Positions 47,001-59,892 of a DNA stretch of 64,000 bases are shown piece after piece. The notes under the pieces are model-generated. The model searched no databases, was not told the DNA's origin, and worked only from the letters and a program-made list of their open reading frames with translations. Numbering within the stretch: the stretch's first letter is position 1; every line of letters starts with the position of its first letter. Position numbers and translations under genes: made by a program. The stretch is from Sistotremastrum niveocremeum HHB9708 (Eukaryota > Basidiomycota > Agaricomycetes > Sistotremastrales > Sistotremastraceae), in assembly GCA_001630475.1 (NCBI GenBank), contig KV419455.1, forward strand, positions 1-64,000. Reading direction: 5' to 3'.

Positions 47001-47241
47001 ATCTAGTACGTGAATACTTCCCCAAGATACCTTCCTTTCGGGCTGAGCACATAATTTAGATCATTCTTCCGAGCCCACCCAACCCTCGCGCAGCGCGACG
47101 TATGGGCCCAGCATGTGGACCGCTCCAAGGTGGTTCACATCTGCATCTCGTGCCGGGAATGGGTCTTCCGAGTCTATTGGCTTGCCTAGTCGTTCTCCTC
47201 ATACGGTGCTTGGGATGGAAACGATATCGCAGAACACGTAG
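44050..47241 (+). CDS. DUF6535-type membrane protein, with one probable frame break
   Basis: Exon 1 (MAAQPSENRPAGPVRPSS) includes a coiled-coil-like stretch EKQTAAVEQQNMMMEKQHTA. Exon 2 holds WGGLCKEAVTITKESVGEWT. Exon 3 opens NAIFLAIVTAFIVPVLQDL, the DUF6535 signature, followed by a helical hairpin (LLFLTLLLSILLFMSAFLM; ILIAAAAIVSVMVLTILIIV) and a long soluble region. Later exons run ECLKLSDNDRTTLISDLCVF to LKRLDLLESS, with a last exon ending at 47241. In basidiomycetes this family is large and of unknown function. A run of eight T at 46166-46173 shifts the frame: seven T would give LVFFNQCVNKPDTPAWVQKR in line with the rest. It may be a sequencing error or a real inactivating change. Confidence 0.8.
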
Positions 47242-47782
47242 ACCCACGTACGACGCGGAGCAGGCGGCAATCCTGCTAGTGGGCGAGAGGATGACGATGT
47301 CAATAGTTGCTGTTTCATAGTTCAGGGACGAGCAGCTTGAGAAAAGTCTGCAAGGCCCTCATTGACAGTTAGGCCTCAGATATTTCAGGAAGCAGGAGTT
47401 GTAGCTCTGAGGGCGTCTTGTTGCAATTTGCCGTCACCGTCGCGGATCCGCATGTGCCTTGGCAGTACATATATATATATATATATATATATCGGCAGCT
47501 ACGTCGACAAATATCGTAGTCTGTATGAACTATGAAGATGCGAGCGTCTTCTCGACCGTACCACGTGACTCATTGACGCCCCTAGCCACGACGACACCAG
47601 AAGCATGTCAAGGTTGCTTATAAGCACAATCACGTCGGCTGGTAGCGCAGAATGTCAACTACATCTTGCTGTGTATCTCCAATACAGTTTGATACATTGT
47701 TTGCGCGGCGCAACTTTCAGCGACTGGCGATTATCAGTCACTGGCACCTCTTCTACCCTCGCCCATCTCATACAGCACGCAT
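47242..47782. other. Convergent intergenic space with an (AT)n microsatellite
   Basis: The AT dinucleotide run spans 47469-47492, twelve units. Nothing else was recognised. Confidence 0.7.
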
Positions 47783-48405
47783 CTAGTCGTCCTCGTCGTC
47801 CTCGTCGTCCCCTGCCTCTTCCTCCTCCTCTTCGTCTTCTTCGTCTTCCTCCTCCTCCTCTTTAGCGGGCGCAGCCTTTTTTGACGATGAGCTCGATTTC
47901 GTAGGGGGAGCTGGCTTCGACTTGGAACTTGACTTTGACTTTTCAGCCGATTTTGATGAACTCTTCGAAGACGATTTCTTCTTCGGCTTCTCCTCCTCTT
48001 CCTCATCGTCATCGTCATCATCGTCACCAAAATCTTCGCCCTCAGGTAGTTTGACCTTCGTATAATCGATCCGAACACCACGCGTTCTCCGTCCTGTTTC
48101 GATTATATTCGACGTGTCGAGCGCTGCCAATTCATCTAAGCGCACGCACAGCCTCAGATGAGTATCGCTCCAAAGCAAATGAGTCAAGTGGACGGACCTT
48201 CGTCAACATCGTCGTCGTCATCATCTGATCCATATGCCTCTTCTTCGTCTTTATCTTTCTTCGCCCTGGATGGAACGAAATAAAACGATGAATCATCTGG
48301 TGACAATTGAGCAAGGTAAACTGAGCTTCTGACTCACTTTTTAGACCGCTCCTTCTCCTTAGGCTCAGCATCCGCTTTCCTCTTCGAACTTGACGTGCTA
48401 GGCAT
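47783..48405 (-). CDS. CHZ1: CHZ1-type histone H2A.Z chaperone
   Basis: Three exons on minus. Exon 1 is MPSTSSSKRKADAEPKEKER, exon 2 AKKDKDEEEAYGSDDDDD, exon 3 DELAALDTSNIIETGRRTRG, VRIDYTKV, then a long tail of acidic and Ser/Lys tracts ending GDDEDDEDD at 47783. DTSNII-x-GRRTRG-x-x-IDY is the CHZ motif of Chz1, which binds H2A.Z-H2B dimers and delivers them to the SWR1 remodeller in the nucleus. The acidic stretches on both sides fit a histone chaperone. The Lys/Ser-rich tail is longer than in yeast. Length about 175-180 aa. Confidence 0.85.
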
Positions 48406-49002
48406 TATCAATTGACCGATCTGTTCGTCTGAAGGGTGCGAAAGTATATGATAGAGAGGCTACGCGTGATGGGCGACGCGTATACGGAAGGGTGAGAGTG
48501 AGAGAGTGGATGAACGCGATGCGATGGGAGAACTGAACGAAACCGTGACGATAATCTGAACATCGGACGTCGGATTTGGTCATCCGGAGTTGCTTTATTT
48601 GACCATCCGAGAGGCGATCCGGAACTGAGCATTTTTACTTCCGGTTCCGAGACTTTCGAACTTGCTTGCTTCCGTCCATTGATGTCGCTTGGAGCTTCGA
48701 AAGATGCTCTTGGAATTTCGGAACGCATCCATTCTAGAAAATTCACTTGGAAAATTCGCTCAGAATGTCTCCAATATTTTGTCTCGGATTTTGTTTCAAA
48801 CAAGTTCACGTTGAGACTGTCTCACTTCAGTTTCAGAGTGTTTCAGGTTCTCAGAATGTCTCGCGATGTCTCATTGCCTTTTGGGAGCTCTTCCGGTGTC
48901 GCACATTTGACTACTTATACGGCTCCCGTCCCCCCAAATTTCCTCAAGGATTTCAGCACAACGTATCATTAGCACTTCATCTATCGCATACCAAGCATAA
49001 CT
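48406..49002. promoter_or_regulatory. Divergent promoter region, CHZ1 / hydrolase
   Basis: About 600 bp between two divergent starts. Plus frames here (48679-48972 and others) have no domain. A run of similar phrases (gaatgtctc, gtttcag) occurs at 48,760-48,870. Confidence 0.4.
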
Positions 49003-50357
49003 ATGATCTCCACTTCAACCCTAACTCTCGCTCTCAGTCTGGCATCTATGACTCTCTGCTCATCACTACCGACTGTCTCCGTCACCAATACCAACACCGG
49101 CTCCTCTGCCGCATCGTCACCGGATCCCAACTGCACTCCCCTTACCCTGCCAATATCTATAAACACATCGGCATCAACAATATCCCTCCCCAATCCTGCC
49201 AATCAATCTGCGCTAACGGCATTCTTCACTGCCCTCGCGTCTCCAACTCTGGACTATGCTCAGAGTCTCGTCAATGGCACACATACTGTTAATGAGACGT
49301 TCCAAATTTCTGGAAAGCTGTGCACCCCTTCTGGACAATCTTCCGGAGGGGGCGTACTTGAGTTTGCGACACATGGGTAGGTCTCTACTCCCACTCATCG
49401 TTCGAATATTCCTGACAACTGGTGTAGCATTGCATTCGACTCAGCATACTGGGAAGTCGGCGGTCCCAACTCTCCCTACAACTACGCTTCAAGTGCCGTC
49501 GCATCCAACCATTCAATATTCTACTACGACCGTCTAGGAACCGGTTCCTCATCCCATCCATCCGGAACCCAAACGGTCCAATCCGGCGTGGAAATCGAGA
49601 TCGCACACAACCTTATCCAATATTTCCGAAGTGGCAAGCAAGGACAATTCGATAAAATCGTGGGCGTAGGACATTCGTTCGGCAGTATCATCTCGTATGG
49701 GATTACTGCCCAATATCCGGACGATTTCGACGACGTGGTTCTCACTGGCTACTCGACGGGTGATACCACCGGCACTCTGATCGGTGCAGGAGCATTTGAT
49801 GCTGCTATTGCTTCTTCCGTATTTCCTTCCAGTAAGTTTCCCATTTTTTATCACATTATCGGTGATATTGATCTGGAAATCGTCTTAGTGAATGTGCCCA
49901 GCGATTATTTCGTCCCCGGATCCTTCCCAGGCTATCAATTCGACTTCCTCAGATATCCTAATTACGATCCCTCCATCGCCCAAGCTCAATTCGATATCCG
50001 CGGAACAGCGACGATAGGCGAATTCAGCACTATGTCATCCAACCCTCCCGTCGCGCCCGACTTCAAGGGACGAGTACTGGTCGTTACTGGGCTTTATGAT
50101 ACGTACGTTCCTTCCCATCCCGCTTCTGAATTACAATCAATGATACTGACATTTCTCCGGAATATTATAGATTCTTCTGCTCCGGGAACTGCGCAGAGAA
50201 GATCAACGGCACGACGCCCGTTGAGCTAGTCAAGACCCAGTATCCTTCAGCGAACAATTTCACGACTTACGTCCCGGATGATACGGCTCATGGAATCAAT
50301 TTGCACTATAGCGCGCCCGAGATTTACAGTTTCATCGAGCAGTGGATCGGTGCGTAG
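49003..50357 (+). CDS. Secreted alpha/beta-hydrolase (392 aa)
   Basis: Four exons, 49003-49376, 49428-49831, 49889-50102 and 50171-50357, total 1179 nt with consistent phases. Signal peptide MISTSTLTLALSLASMTLCS. The nucleophile elbow is GVGHSFGSIIS, preceded by IFYYDRLGTGSSSHP (oxyanion-side strand). The acid is probably the Asp in VVTGLYDTFF and the His is in DDTAHGINLHY. Several N-glycosylation sequons lie in the N-terminal half. Family members act as esterases or lipases on small esters; the substrate is not inferable. The adjacent transporter gene lies tail to tail with it, 136 bp away. Confidence 0.85.
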
Positions 50358-50492
50358 TCTCTTAACTACTAGCGCATTATGATCATCTGTATGATATCCA
50401 CAAATACTTGTAACACCTTATATGAACCTAAGAAGAATGAAATATACCAAAATCTAAATACAAAAAGCACCAATATATGAACACTATAAGAT

Positions 50493-52887
50493 TCATCTCG
50501 AAGCCTTCTCATCCAAACTCTCCTTCTCAAGCTCAACAACATCCACACTCCCCTCTTCACCTTTCTCTCCCTTCTCCGCACCTTTAACCACATCGACCTC
50601 CCCACCAAGATTAGCAACTGGCCCCTCGAACCAATGTACACCCCCGTACTTGGGGAAATAATACCAAATCAGACTACCTCCAATCACACCCCCAATAACT
50701 ACACTCGAGTAATTCATCTCCTGCGCGTTCGTCGTCGGCGTACTCGGGAAACAGAACACGAAGCACATGAATATCATGAACGACACGCTAACAACCGCAC
50801 ATGGAAGGCCCTGTCAACCAGCATCAGTATCTCCATTGTCCCAAGACGGGGAGACGTACGAATCGACCGAGAGTAAATGGCCCGGCTTTGAACTCATTCT
50901 CAAAGACGAATCGACAAATGATAGGAATCGAATAAGCGATATAAGCGCCGACGACACCCAACGAAAACACGGCGTTGATAGCACTCGCTCCGGCGAACGC
51001 GAGGAGACCAAGAAGTAGGGCGATAGCAACTGCGAACCAGACTGTATTGACTGGGGTTTTTGTATATCCGTTCATTCTGTAGAGGTATTTGGAGAAGGGG
51101 AGGGCACCGTCACGAGCGAATGCGAAGGATTGGCGGGATGCGGCGAGGAGCTTGATTGGACGATCTTAGTATTGAGGATGAAGTGGAAAGTGAGGAAACG
51201 TACCATACTCGAACCCATCATGTATCTGAGAGTGTTATTACGTAAGCAACGGCGCACAGATAAGGCGAAGTCGAATGATACGCACTGAACGAGAACGACG
51301 ATTGCCCAGAGCGCCAACGTCCCATTCTGTCCGAAACTGTTGAAGAAGATCTATACAGCCCATGGCATCAATCTCCAAAGTCAAAGAATGAAAGAAGAGA
51401 ACACGAACAGTAGCCATCGGTTGACCAATATCATTCCCGATAATCGAATTGAGGTCTGTTCCCATGCAGAAAGTCAAAGCGACATTGATAGCCCAGCCAA
51501 TTATTCCGCAGAGTGCGATGGAGAGGGTGATAGCCCATGGAACAGCTACTGCTGCGTTGGAGGCTTCTTCGCTGATATGTACTGCCGAGTCGAAGCCGCC
51601 TGTACGTTCGTGTCAGTCTGGAATTCTGTGAAGGGGGGAGGGCGAAGACGTACAGATTGTCCACGCGGGTGTGAGGAGACTCAGGAAGAATGAATATCCG
51701 CTTGGCCAGCCGTTCACTTTATTATGATATTATTAATTACAGCTTGGCAGAAGGGAGACGAAGACGAACTGTTCGTGAAGTTCCCGAGCGCGAACTTGGC
51801 ATCGTTTCGCAGCTCCTTGGGTGTGGCGATCGGCAGAGCAATGATGACGGCCAAACATAACCTACCCAAGAAAGTCAGCCGAGATAGGGGATCGAAGAGG
51901 GAAGGCGTACAGGATGTTAAGGACGATATACAAATTCTGTAACCTCGCAAGAACTCTAGTTCCCAAAGAACAGATAACACCATGCGAAATGACAACAGCT
52001 GCGTATACAGCGCTAAGCGCGTCAAATTGCCATCAGGATTCTTGATATATTCGAAAGATGATGGGACGTACTATGTCTGCGCAGAAGTGGGGATGAACGT
52101 CTCTTTCGACCCAATAGAAGCGGCAGCCATAATTTGCACCGCACAGCCCCAGTCAATGGAGGCCACACCGGATATGATTCCGATGGTGTTTGAATCTTGA
52201 TTCGAGGTAACGAAGTGTGAGCAATCAAAGGTGGTAATTGAGAAAGTGGGAACGCACATCCGACGATCCATGCGAGGAGATTCCGGCATTTGGGGGAGGA
52301 GAACTTCCAGGTCCACCAGTAGAGCTAAATGACGACAAGCGGGATCAGAATGATTGAGGGCAAGGCGAAAGAACTGGAGAGACTGACTCCACCGGAAGTA
52401 GGTGCGGCAGAAGCCAGCTCGCCCATTGACATCCCGATCGTCAATATGAATAACGAACACACGAGCCACTATCCGGAATCATTCGGGTATCAGCACCATT
52501 AAACGAGACGAGGCGGAGGGACGTACACCCCAGACCATGACAGACGGTCCGCCATTCGGAATTGAGAAGAACAAGACCGAGCTGTTGGTGTGTTAACGGC
52601 GGCAGGTCAAAAGAAGACCGGATTGGCATACGCGATAGAAGGTAACAATCCTAGCGTCCTATCAGTCCCCCACCGGCGCACAAATGTAAATGACGCTGAA
52701 AACTCACCCATAATTGAAAACGCAACTCCAAACACCTACTCAAGCCAAACCCATCAACACTCATCATACAAAGCCGAGGTGAAGAGAAAAAAAAAAGTCG
52801 CACCTCAAAAGGCGTAAACGCCCTCTGAAATTCCTGCTTATATCCCAAGCTCGCAAGGAGCGCTTCATCAGCCGTAGCAATCGTCAT
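50493..52887 (-). CDS. APC-family amino-acid/GABA/choline permease
   Basis: Starts MTIATADEALLASLGYKQEF, QRAFTPFE, then a short exon VFGVAFSIMG. This Leu-x-x-Leu-Gly-Tyr-Lys-x-Glu-(F/L) opening and the FSIMG first-helix motif are hallmarks of fungal GABA/choline-type APC permeases. About twelve membrane helices are expected; several are visible, for example VVIGGVIGGSLIWYY near the end. Later exons include GWAINVALTFCMGTD-like text (the NDIG region near 51,430) and TPVNTVWFAVAIALLLGLLA. The C-terminal tail is acidic, ending LEKESLDEKASR. Many introns of about 50 nt. Plasma membrane uptake of amino acids or quaternary amines is the likely role. Confidence 0.85.
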
Positions 52888-55116
52888 CTTCACTATTAAT
52901 CACTAGTAAATCTCAATGGTCGATATCGGGATACTCGAACGACCCGCTTGGGAGTGTGAGGTGGAGGCTCGAGGGGAATTCGGAGGAAGTAGCTCCATCT
53001 GTCCCGTCGAAGGCCTTTATAGGATAGCAATTCTTTAGAAGGTCGAACTTTCACAGGGGCGTGCCATTGGAAGGACGATAATGATAGGATGGGATAAGAT
53101 CACGGCGTCTCCGCGTCCGCATCCGCTACCGTAGCGAGATAGAGAAGAGATCTCAAGCTTGAACAGGAAGGCGGATCTATTAACGTTTGTGGATCTGGGA
53201 TATTGACTTCCTTGCAATTTCCTATTTCCACTTTTGAACTCGATATCGACGATAGGCATGTTCCAGTTTGTGTTAAGGAACGAGGGGCGAGGAACAGGTT
53301 GTTGATAGGGTCGTTGCTTCGGAGGGACTTGGGACTTGGAGAAGCTTATCGCGGTTGCTTAGAGAGGGAGCTGATCTTATCTGTTATCGGAAGCGAGTCG
53401 GATAGGGAAATGGATAATCGAGGAGGTATATAGACGGTTATTTCATTGATCGTTGATCAAATGACGGTTGGCGAATGTCGATAGAAGATATGATATCTTT
53501 GGAGTGTGCGAATATGGGCGCTGGGCCTCGTGTCGAAGGAGAAGTCTGGCGGATGAACGTACTTCCCGACCCAATCCGTACTACTTAGACGGGAACATCT
53601 GGGGCGAATGACTCTTCAAGATCGGTCGTACAAGTGTTTGAGTACCGTCGAATTCGGTGCTGTTGGCGTCATGAACCTTCGACTTTGGTTTTCCTTTCCA
53701 CGAACGAGGGGTTAAGATGCGGCGCTACCTCAGTTCGAAGAATCACAGAAGAGCCTCTTTTCTGGGAATTGTACATATGATTTAATGGCAAATCAACTGC
53801 GGACTTGGTTGGACACTCACCTGGATTTACAGCCGTCAGCCCTTCAACTTAAATTAAAGTCCAACTAATCATCCATCGTCGTAATGACTGGCAGTGTCAT
53901 TGAAACCCAAAGGTTAAGCCTTGGATAACGCTCCGGGAGCACTCAATAGCAATATTAGCATAACGAAGTTGTTAATGTTGATCCCGCGTTGAGAGGTCGG
54001 GGCGAAAAATTGAGGGTTAATTAATGAGAATGGGACGGTCTTCAATGGTGTAGTGGTTTATGGCCGGTCTGCCAGTACTGGTTCGAGTTGCATAGAAATG
54101 GTTCCGATCAATTTCTCTGGAGCAAGCCAAAGCCTTCCTGAACTCAATGATGTCGTGTGCAGGTGTGTAGCGCTGCAGGGACTGGTGGGAGCTGAAAGGG
54201 ATATCGGCTCCTCGGTTCGACCGGCGCATTCTTCGAGTAGGGATGAGTAGGGCCTGGAGTGAGAATACGACATTGGACCAATTGTTGTGGGTCCTGAGTT
54301 CGAGGTGTTGACCGCCCGATCACAAGTTCTAAGAAAACTGACGTTCAGGTCATCAGAATGCAGAAATTCGAAAATGTGGACCGCCACGTACTAACGGGTC
54401 TATAAAATCCAAATCCAGACCTCGTTGAGAATAACCGCTCTCATGCGTGCTTGTCAATGATCATGATATCGAACATGCTATAAGTTTGGCTGAACGAGTC
54501 TCGGATGTGAAAGCAGACGTGTCGGTAAAACGTTCGGCGAATGCCAGCCGAAAACGCCGAAGCCGCTAACGGTTCGCTCTTTCCCAAATCGGCCGAGCAA
54601 CCGAAAATTCAGGGGTAAGAAGCGGAAAAACATCGTCACAAGCTTCTCCGAAGCTTCGAGCGCCTATTTCCTGGTTCCCTGTCAAACTCAAAATGTTCAT
54701 GCACTTGCCATATATTCTCTGAGCTTCCGCCACTCTGCGTCTGTGTTCTGCTTTGGACTAAAAAAAAGACTTGGGCAATCGCATTATTTTGGGTGACGGA
54801 GAAACTTGGGAACAGGATCCCGGTTGTAACCGGAGTCAGGGACACCACTCCCGCGACAACGAATTTGCCGAGGCCCTCCGCTGTGGTCGGCTCGGGCAGG
54901 GCATGGCGAGGACCAGACCCTCAATATACGCTAATATGACCGTCGCCCTCTCTTGGACAGCCAGCGTGTCTCCTTTCGTCGCACACAACCTCTCCCTCAA
55001 CCCCACTCTTTTGCTCTCGCTCATTTTCTCTCCCTTCATTGGGAGCGCGTATCATTCATTGGTGCTTTGACGACGACGGACGCGTAGATTGAGCCCACTG
55101 GGTTTTGGAGACAGAG
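52888..55116. other. 2.2-kb intergenic region, no supported gene
   Basis: Open frames of 65-109 codons only, none with a domain. Contains the tRNA-like sequence described separately at 54.04 kb. The region upstream of 55,117 must hold the promoter of the first DUF6534 gene. Confidence 0.5.
54036..54095 (+). ncRNA. tRNA-like relic with A and B boxes (possible SINE head)
   Basis: ggtcttcaatggtgtagtgg resembles the 5' half of a fungal tRNA-Gln, and tggtgtagtgg (54046-54056) fits the pol III A box. ggttcgagttg (54080-54090) fits most of the B box at the right spacing. The anticodon arm is shortened and no aagacc partner closes the acceptor stem, so it is not a working tRNA. It is a tRNA pseudogene or the head of a tRNA-derived SINE. 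Confidence 0.35.
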
Positions 55117-57264
55117 ATGACGGGCGAAATTAGTATTGGGTCGACGTATGGAGTCGTTATCATCGGTGTATTTGTCGCTTCGACGTGGGTTCTTCCTCTG
55201 TGGCGCGTCGTTAGCTTCGAAGACTAACCGTATATAAAGTCTACATGGATTAACCTGTCTCCAAGCCATCATCTATTACCGTAGTTTCGACAAGGACACA
55301 TGGCGTATGAAATCACTGGTTTGTATCTTCCTTCATCTACTGCCAAGACCGCACTGACCGCCGAATCGTGCAGGTCGGTTTCTTAATGTAAGATTGTCAA
55401 GGCTCGGGCTCCCACACTCCCTCATCGGTCATCCACTTGCAGGGCATTCGAGTGTCTCCAAATCGCGCTATGCTGGTACTTCGTCTATCACTACTTCGTC
55501 AATAGCGTCAACAACCCTCTCATCCTCCTGGTTCCAATATGGTCCGTGGCTTATCATATCCATTGTTTCTTCGCTGACTGACTCTCCCTGTGAAGGTCTG
55601 CGTTGGTACGCGATGTCTTTTGTCCCCCCTCAATCTATTGTGCTTACCGGAGAATTCACGAATGAAGGCAACGATTCCCGTCACCGTACGTCTGCTAATT
55701 TACGCCTTCACAAAGCGAACATTTGCTTATTCTAACTCAGTCCGTCGTCGAACTCTTATGCCACCTCTTCTTCACCCACCGTATCTGGAGATGTAAGTCC
55801 CTTGTTTCCTCATTCGAACCCCCTTGTAACAAAATGTGATAGTGAGTGAACGAAATTGGATATTGTGCAGCAGCATCGTACGTCCCTCTCCTCCCTCCTG
55901 TCTCCCTCGGGAATTTACTCTTCCGTTCAAGGTCCTAGTCGAACTCGCTCGATTCGGTAAGCATCCTCCTTCTTCGATCAGTCATCCCAATTAAAATCTT
56001 CGTCGATCAGGCGTCACATTGCGTAAGAACCAGTCTTCACCGTCTCTGATCAATCTCATCTGACTTTTCATCCCTGTGCAGTAATAACCATCAAATCGTC
56101 AGCTCTTTTTAATACGCTCCGGACTTCCTATCCCTAATGCAATCGATCCAGATTCAAAATGCCCCTCTGGACAGACTTCCCAGATCAAATGAAGGTGAAC
56201 CCCGCCCCTCTTCATGTCCGACCCATAATTCACGAGAAAGGTATAGAGTGTTACGACGGCCGGCCTCGTCCTCAGCGTTTGCTCAGATTTCTGTATCACC
56301 GGTTCACTGTGTTATTATCTCCATCGATGTCGTACTGGATTCCGAAAGTGCGTTCTTTGGATCTTCGGGAGTGGTTCGTCGTTGTTGATTGATGATTGGG
56401 GCGTAGGACTGATACACTTGTTACTTCGTTGTTGCTTTATACGATTAACAATGGTATCGCAACTGCGTACGTCCCTTCTCGCCTTCCTTTTTCCTATGTT
56501 CACATCACCTCAATCACTAGGATTGGAGATATAATCATCCTGGGACTCGTAAGTCATTCATTCCTAATCAAACTCAAACTGAAACCTAAAACCAACAAGT
56601 TCCTCGCATTCCCCACAAGTCTCGCATTCTTCGCTGTATTCCAACTGACATCCAAACGTACGCCCCTCCCTACCCTACTCACTTGATACGTTTAACTCAC
56701 CCTCGTCTATAGTATACGCAAACGCCCTCCTCACAACCCTCAACTCCCGCAAATCCCTTCGCTCTCGACTCCTCGCCTCCGAACTCTCAACAAACCAATC
56801 ACCTCCTCTCGGCCGCTCATTCAAACTCTCCGCCGTACACCCCAATACCCCTCCTCCACCTGCTTCAGCAGCGGGCCTTGGACCGATTAAATTCTATTCG
56901 AGTAAAGTTCGGAGCGAGACGAGAGGTGCGACTAGGAATTCGAGTGTGGATTGGAGTGTGGGGAAGAGCTGGATGGGGTCTTTTGGGACGAAGGAGAACG
57001 TACGTTCGCTCTCGCCTTTCATTTTGATGGAGTTGTGCTGATGGGTGTTGGTAGAATGAGGATGTGTATCCTGCGTTTGTCAAAATTGAGCGGACTATCG
57101 AGATTGATTTCGACGATACACCCGCTCCTTCTCCCATTTCTCCGTACGAAAATGAAAACGTACGTCCAATCTGTCGATCTCGGTATCACCACGCATAACT
57201 CATATTCGTCCAACAGAACGGGGATCCAATACAAGGTCCCAGGCGTCCTGAACATTCTGTCTAA
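55117..57264 (+). CDS. DUF6534-type seven-helix membrane protein, copy 1
   Basis: Multi-exon. It starts MTGEISIGSTYGVVIIGVFV, spliced to GVTCLQAIIYYRSFDKDTWR and a further helix with FECLQIALCWYFVYHYF. Middle exons show TDTLVTSLLLYTINNGIATA, then FLAFPTSLAFFAVFQLTSK and YANALLTTLNSRKSLRSR, the conserved end of the seven-helix region. The C-terminal cytosolic tail includes VKIERTIEIDFDDTPAP, and the last exon is NGDPIQGPRRPEHSV with the stop at 57264. The family is abundant in Agaricomycetes and GPCR-like in topology; its function is unknown. Some internal exon limits (55.4-56.4 kb) are not resolved. Confidence 0.75.
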
Positions 57265-57950
57265 AATGCTCTCCAACTGTTCCATCATTCGTTGTTCTTG
57301 TTCTTGTAAAGCTTGTAAACTTTGTGATCTTGGGTATTCGGGGTTTGGGGCACGGTAGCATATGCGGGACATAAATAAAACCTACTACTACGTAGGAGGG
57401 TGTACAAGTCGCAGTACATATACAGTGTAGGTGTTGTGTTAAAGCCAAAATTCTTTGTATGTACGTTGTACAATTTATCAAATTCAATTATGTTGTATGT
57501 GGTCGCATCTCGACAGTGGTACCAGCTACAGATTTTCTGCTATGCCTTCATCCAATTACCGCAATGCTTGTTGATTGAACTGAGTCTACACTACTCCTCT
57601 GATGTATAACTCAGCTACTGTGTCGCACTCTGATGGAATTGGCGCCCAATGCGTCCCTAGCGGAAGTTGGGCGCCACGTGCGGCCACACCTTGGTTCAAT
57701 CCTCAAGTGTGCAAACGATGGTATATGATTCTCGATCTCAGACCCATTTTTCCGAGATGACGGCCTCAGTTAACTCCACGGGTAGCGGGAAGCACTGGCA
57801 GGACATGAGTCGGCGCTGAATGGGCACACTTCGATGACAGGCATCTTGTCTTTTGAGGTTCTTATAATGTACCCTCAAGAATAATTCTGCAAGCCGTCTC
57901 ATTCTGTTTCCTTTCACTCCTGCATCCTCTTTTCTGAAAAGTCCTAAACA
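57265..57950. promoter_or_regulatory. Intergenic region between two DUF6534 genes
   Basis: No gene. A ctataatg-like box at about 57,863 (tcttataatgtaccctc) lies some 90 bp before the next start and may be a TATA element. Confidence 0.35.
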
Positions 57951-59892
57951 ATGTCATCTCTCACTGAGCTCGTTCGACGATCGCTAGGCGCAACCTTGCT
58001 CGGTGTATTCTTGTCCAGCACGTAAGCTCACCCGTGGTTATTTAAACCAGATCACTTGAGGCTGATAGATTAATCAGGCTGCACGGCGTAACTTGTCTAC
58101 AAGCCATCCTTTACTTCAACAATTTTCCGAAGGACGGACGTTGGCTGAAGTCGGGAGTAAGTTGTATATTTTTCTTTCAATCTTCCGTCATCTAAACTTG
58201 TGTGAAAGGTCACTGTCTTGATGTATGTCTAGTTCCCTTAATTCTCGTCCCGCATTTAGTGTCTATGGAACAGGCTCGTGGAATTTGCGCACATAGCGCT
58301 CTGTTGGCATTTCATGTATCAATGGTGCATCACTACGATCGTTTCACCCGATGTTCTAGGCAAAACCATTTGGTAAGCACCTCCTCATCTTGAATCAATC
58401 CTTATAGATTATTGTACAAGGTCAACACTGCTGACCGTCCCTGTCACCGTTCGTGTTCTGTCCATCATATAATATACTTCGCCCATCGACAAATCGACCA
58501 GGGACTCACGGAGGCTATCACGCATATTTTCTTCATCGCTCGGATATGGAAATGTGAGTGGTCTGCCCTCTTCAGCGGTGGCATGGACATTAAATCGAGT
58601 GCAGTGAGTGGCCATCGGAAATTCATGTGCTCTATACTGGTGAGATAAATTAAATGCTGAGTGACCCCTATCACCGAACTGATTTGGGCTATGATAGGGC
58701 GTGCTAGAAGCGGGTCGCATCGGTGAGTCATATTGTCCAGCGTGGTGGTCCACGCACCTTATTCGGATGCGTAGCCGTTCAAATGAGTGAGTTCTCTTCA
58801 TCAAATTCATGCAAATCTTGACTTCCCGTGTTCTCCTCCGAAGGTCTTTCAATTCAACTGTCAGCGTCAATATCGTGCTTCCAGAGTTTAGGCTGATTCT
58901 CCAGCCCAGATATCGTTATCCCTTGTGGGTCGAGTTTGGAACTCATCTGAAGGTGAGATAAATCCTCGATATGAGCAATGCTCAGTCAACCCGAACGATG
59001 TACCGGTTGACCAGGCGTGGATCCCCGCAATGCTTTTGATGAGCTCCATCACAGACGCTGCGATCACCTGTGTCCTCTGCTTCTGTCTACATCAAAGCCG
59101 GTCGACCTTCAAACAGTGAGTTAGAACTGAAAATATTAGTAAATCACTGATCAATGTCCATAGAACCGACACTCTGATAACAATAATTCTCCAGTATACC
59201 CTTGGATCCGGCTTCATGACTGCGTCAGTAGTCCAGCGAATTTGATTTGTAGAAGAATACTGACATCAGGTTCAGGATCGGTGATCTGATCGTGGTGATC
59301 TTGGTGAGTCGACATCATCGCTGTATTCGAAGTCTTCTAATGGTCATATATGTCAGTTTTTCGTCTTCCCGGAGGACACAAGATACCTCGCCGTATACGA
59401 AGTCACAAGCAAGTGTAAGATATATATCTGAATATTATCAAAGTCGTAATATTGACCCAGCGATAGTATATGCCAATGCGGTGTTGACGTCGTAAGCACG
59501 TCCTTCAAGTTGATCACCGAAAAAAATACAACTCAACCCATGCTTGACAACAGGCTCAATTATCGTTTACGACTTCGCACTCACATTGAACGTGAGGTCG
59601 GCTGCATAGAGAGACCGGCAAAGCCCGGACGTCCCGATTTGCGTCCCAGTCCTTTCCCTTTCGCTCCACCAGTTCACGCCCTGGACCAGTTGAGGATATC
59701 GGGACACTTGCAAACAGTCTCTCCTCAGAAATCACCTGTAAATAATTATTTGGCGGTTTTTTTCCGACCCTGTATAACGCTCATTTTCTTCTTTAGCACT
59801 TCGATCGGTCTTATCTCCCAGTTATCAAAATTGAGAAGACCATTGAATTTTTTGACGATCGTGCTCATGAAAATGCAGAGCCTGACTTGTAA
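57951..59892 (+). CDS. DUF6534-type seven-helix membrane protein, copy 2
   Basis: Tandem relative of copy 1. Blocks in order are MSSLTELVRRSLGATLLGVF, HGVTCLQAILYFNNFPKDGR, MEQARGICAHSALLAFHVSM, GLTEAITHIFFIARIWK, WIPAMLLMSSITDAAITCVL then CFCLHQSRSTFK, TDTLITIILQYTLGSGFMTA, FVFPEDTRYLAVYEVTSK-like text and YANAVLTSLN. The tail reads IEKTIEFFDDRAHENAEPDL with the stop at 59892, parallel to copy 1. Most splices are readable. The exons around 58.4-58.9 kb need frame choices I could not confirm, so the gene may be intact or slightly damaged. Confidence 0.65.

Noticed and set aside
57640-57710. tRNA-like boxes (tagcggaagttgg and ggttcaatcc)
   Set aside because: Spacing is right, but the T-stem and acceptor stem do not pair; probably chance.
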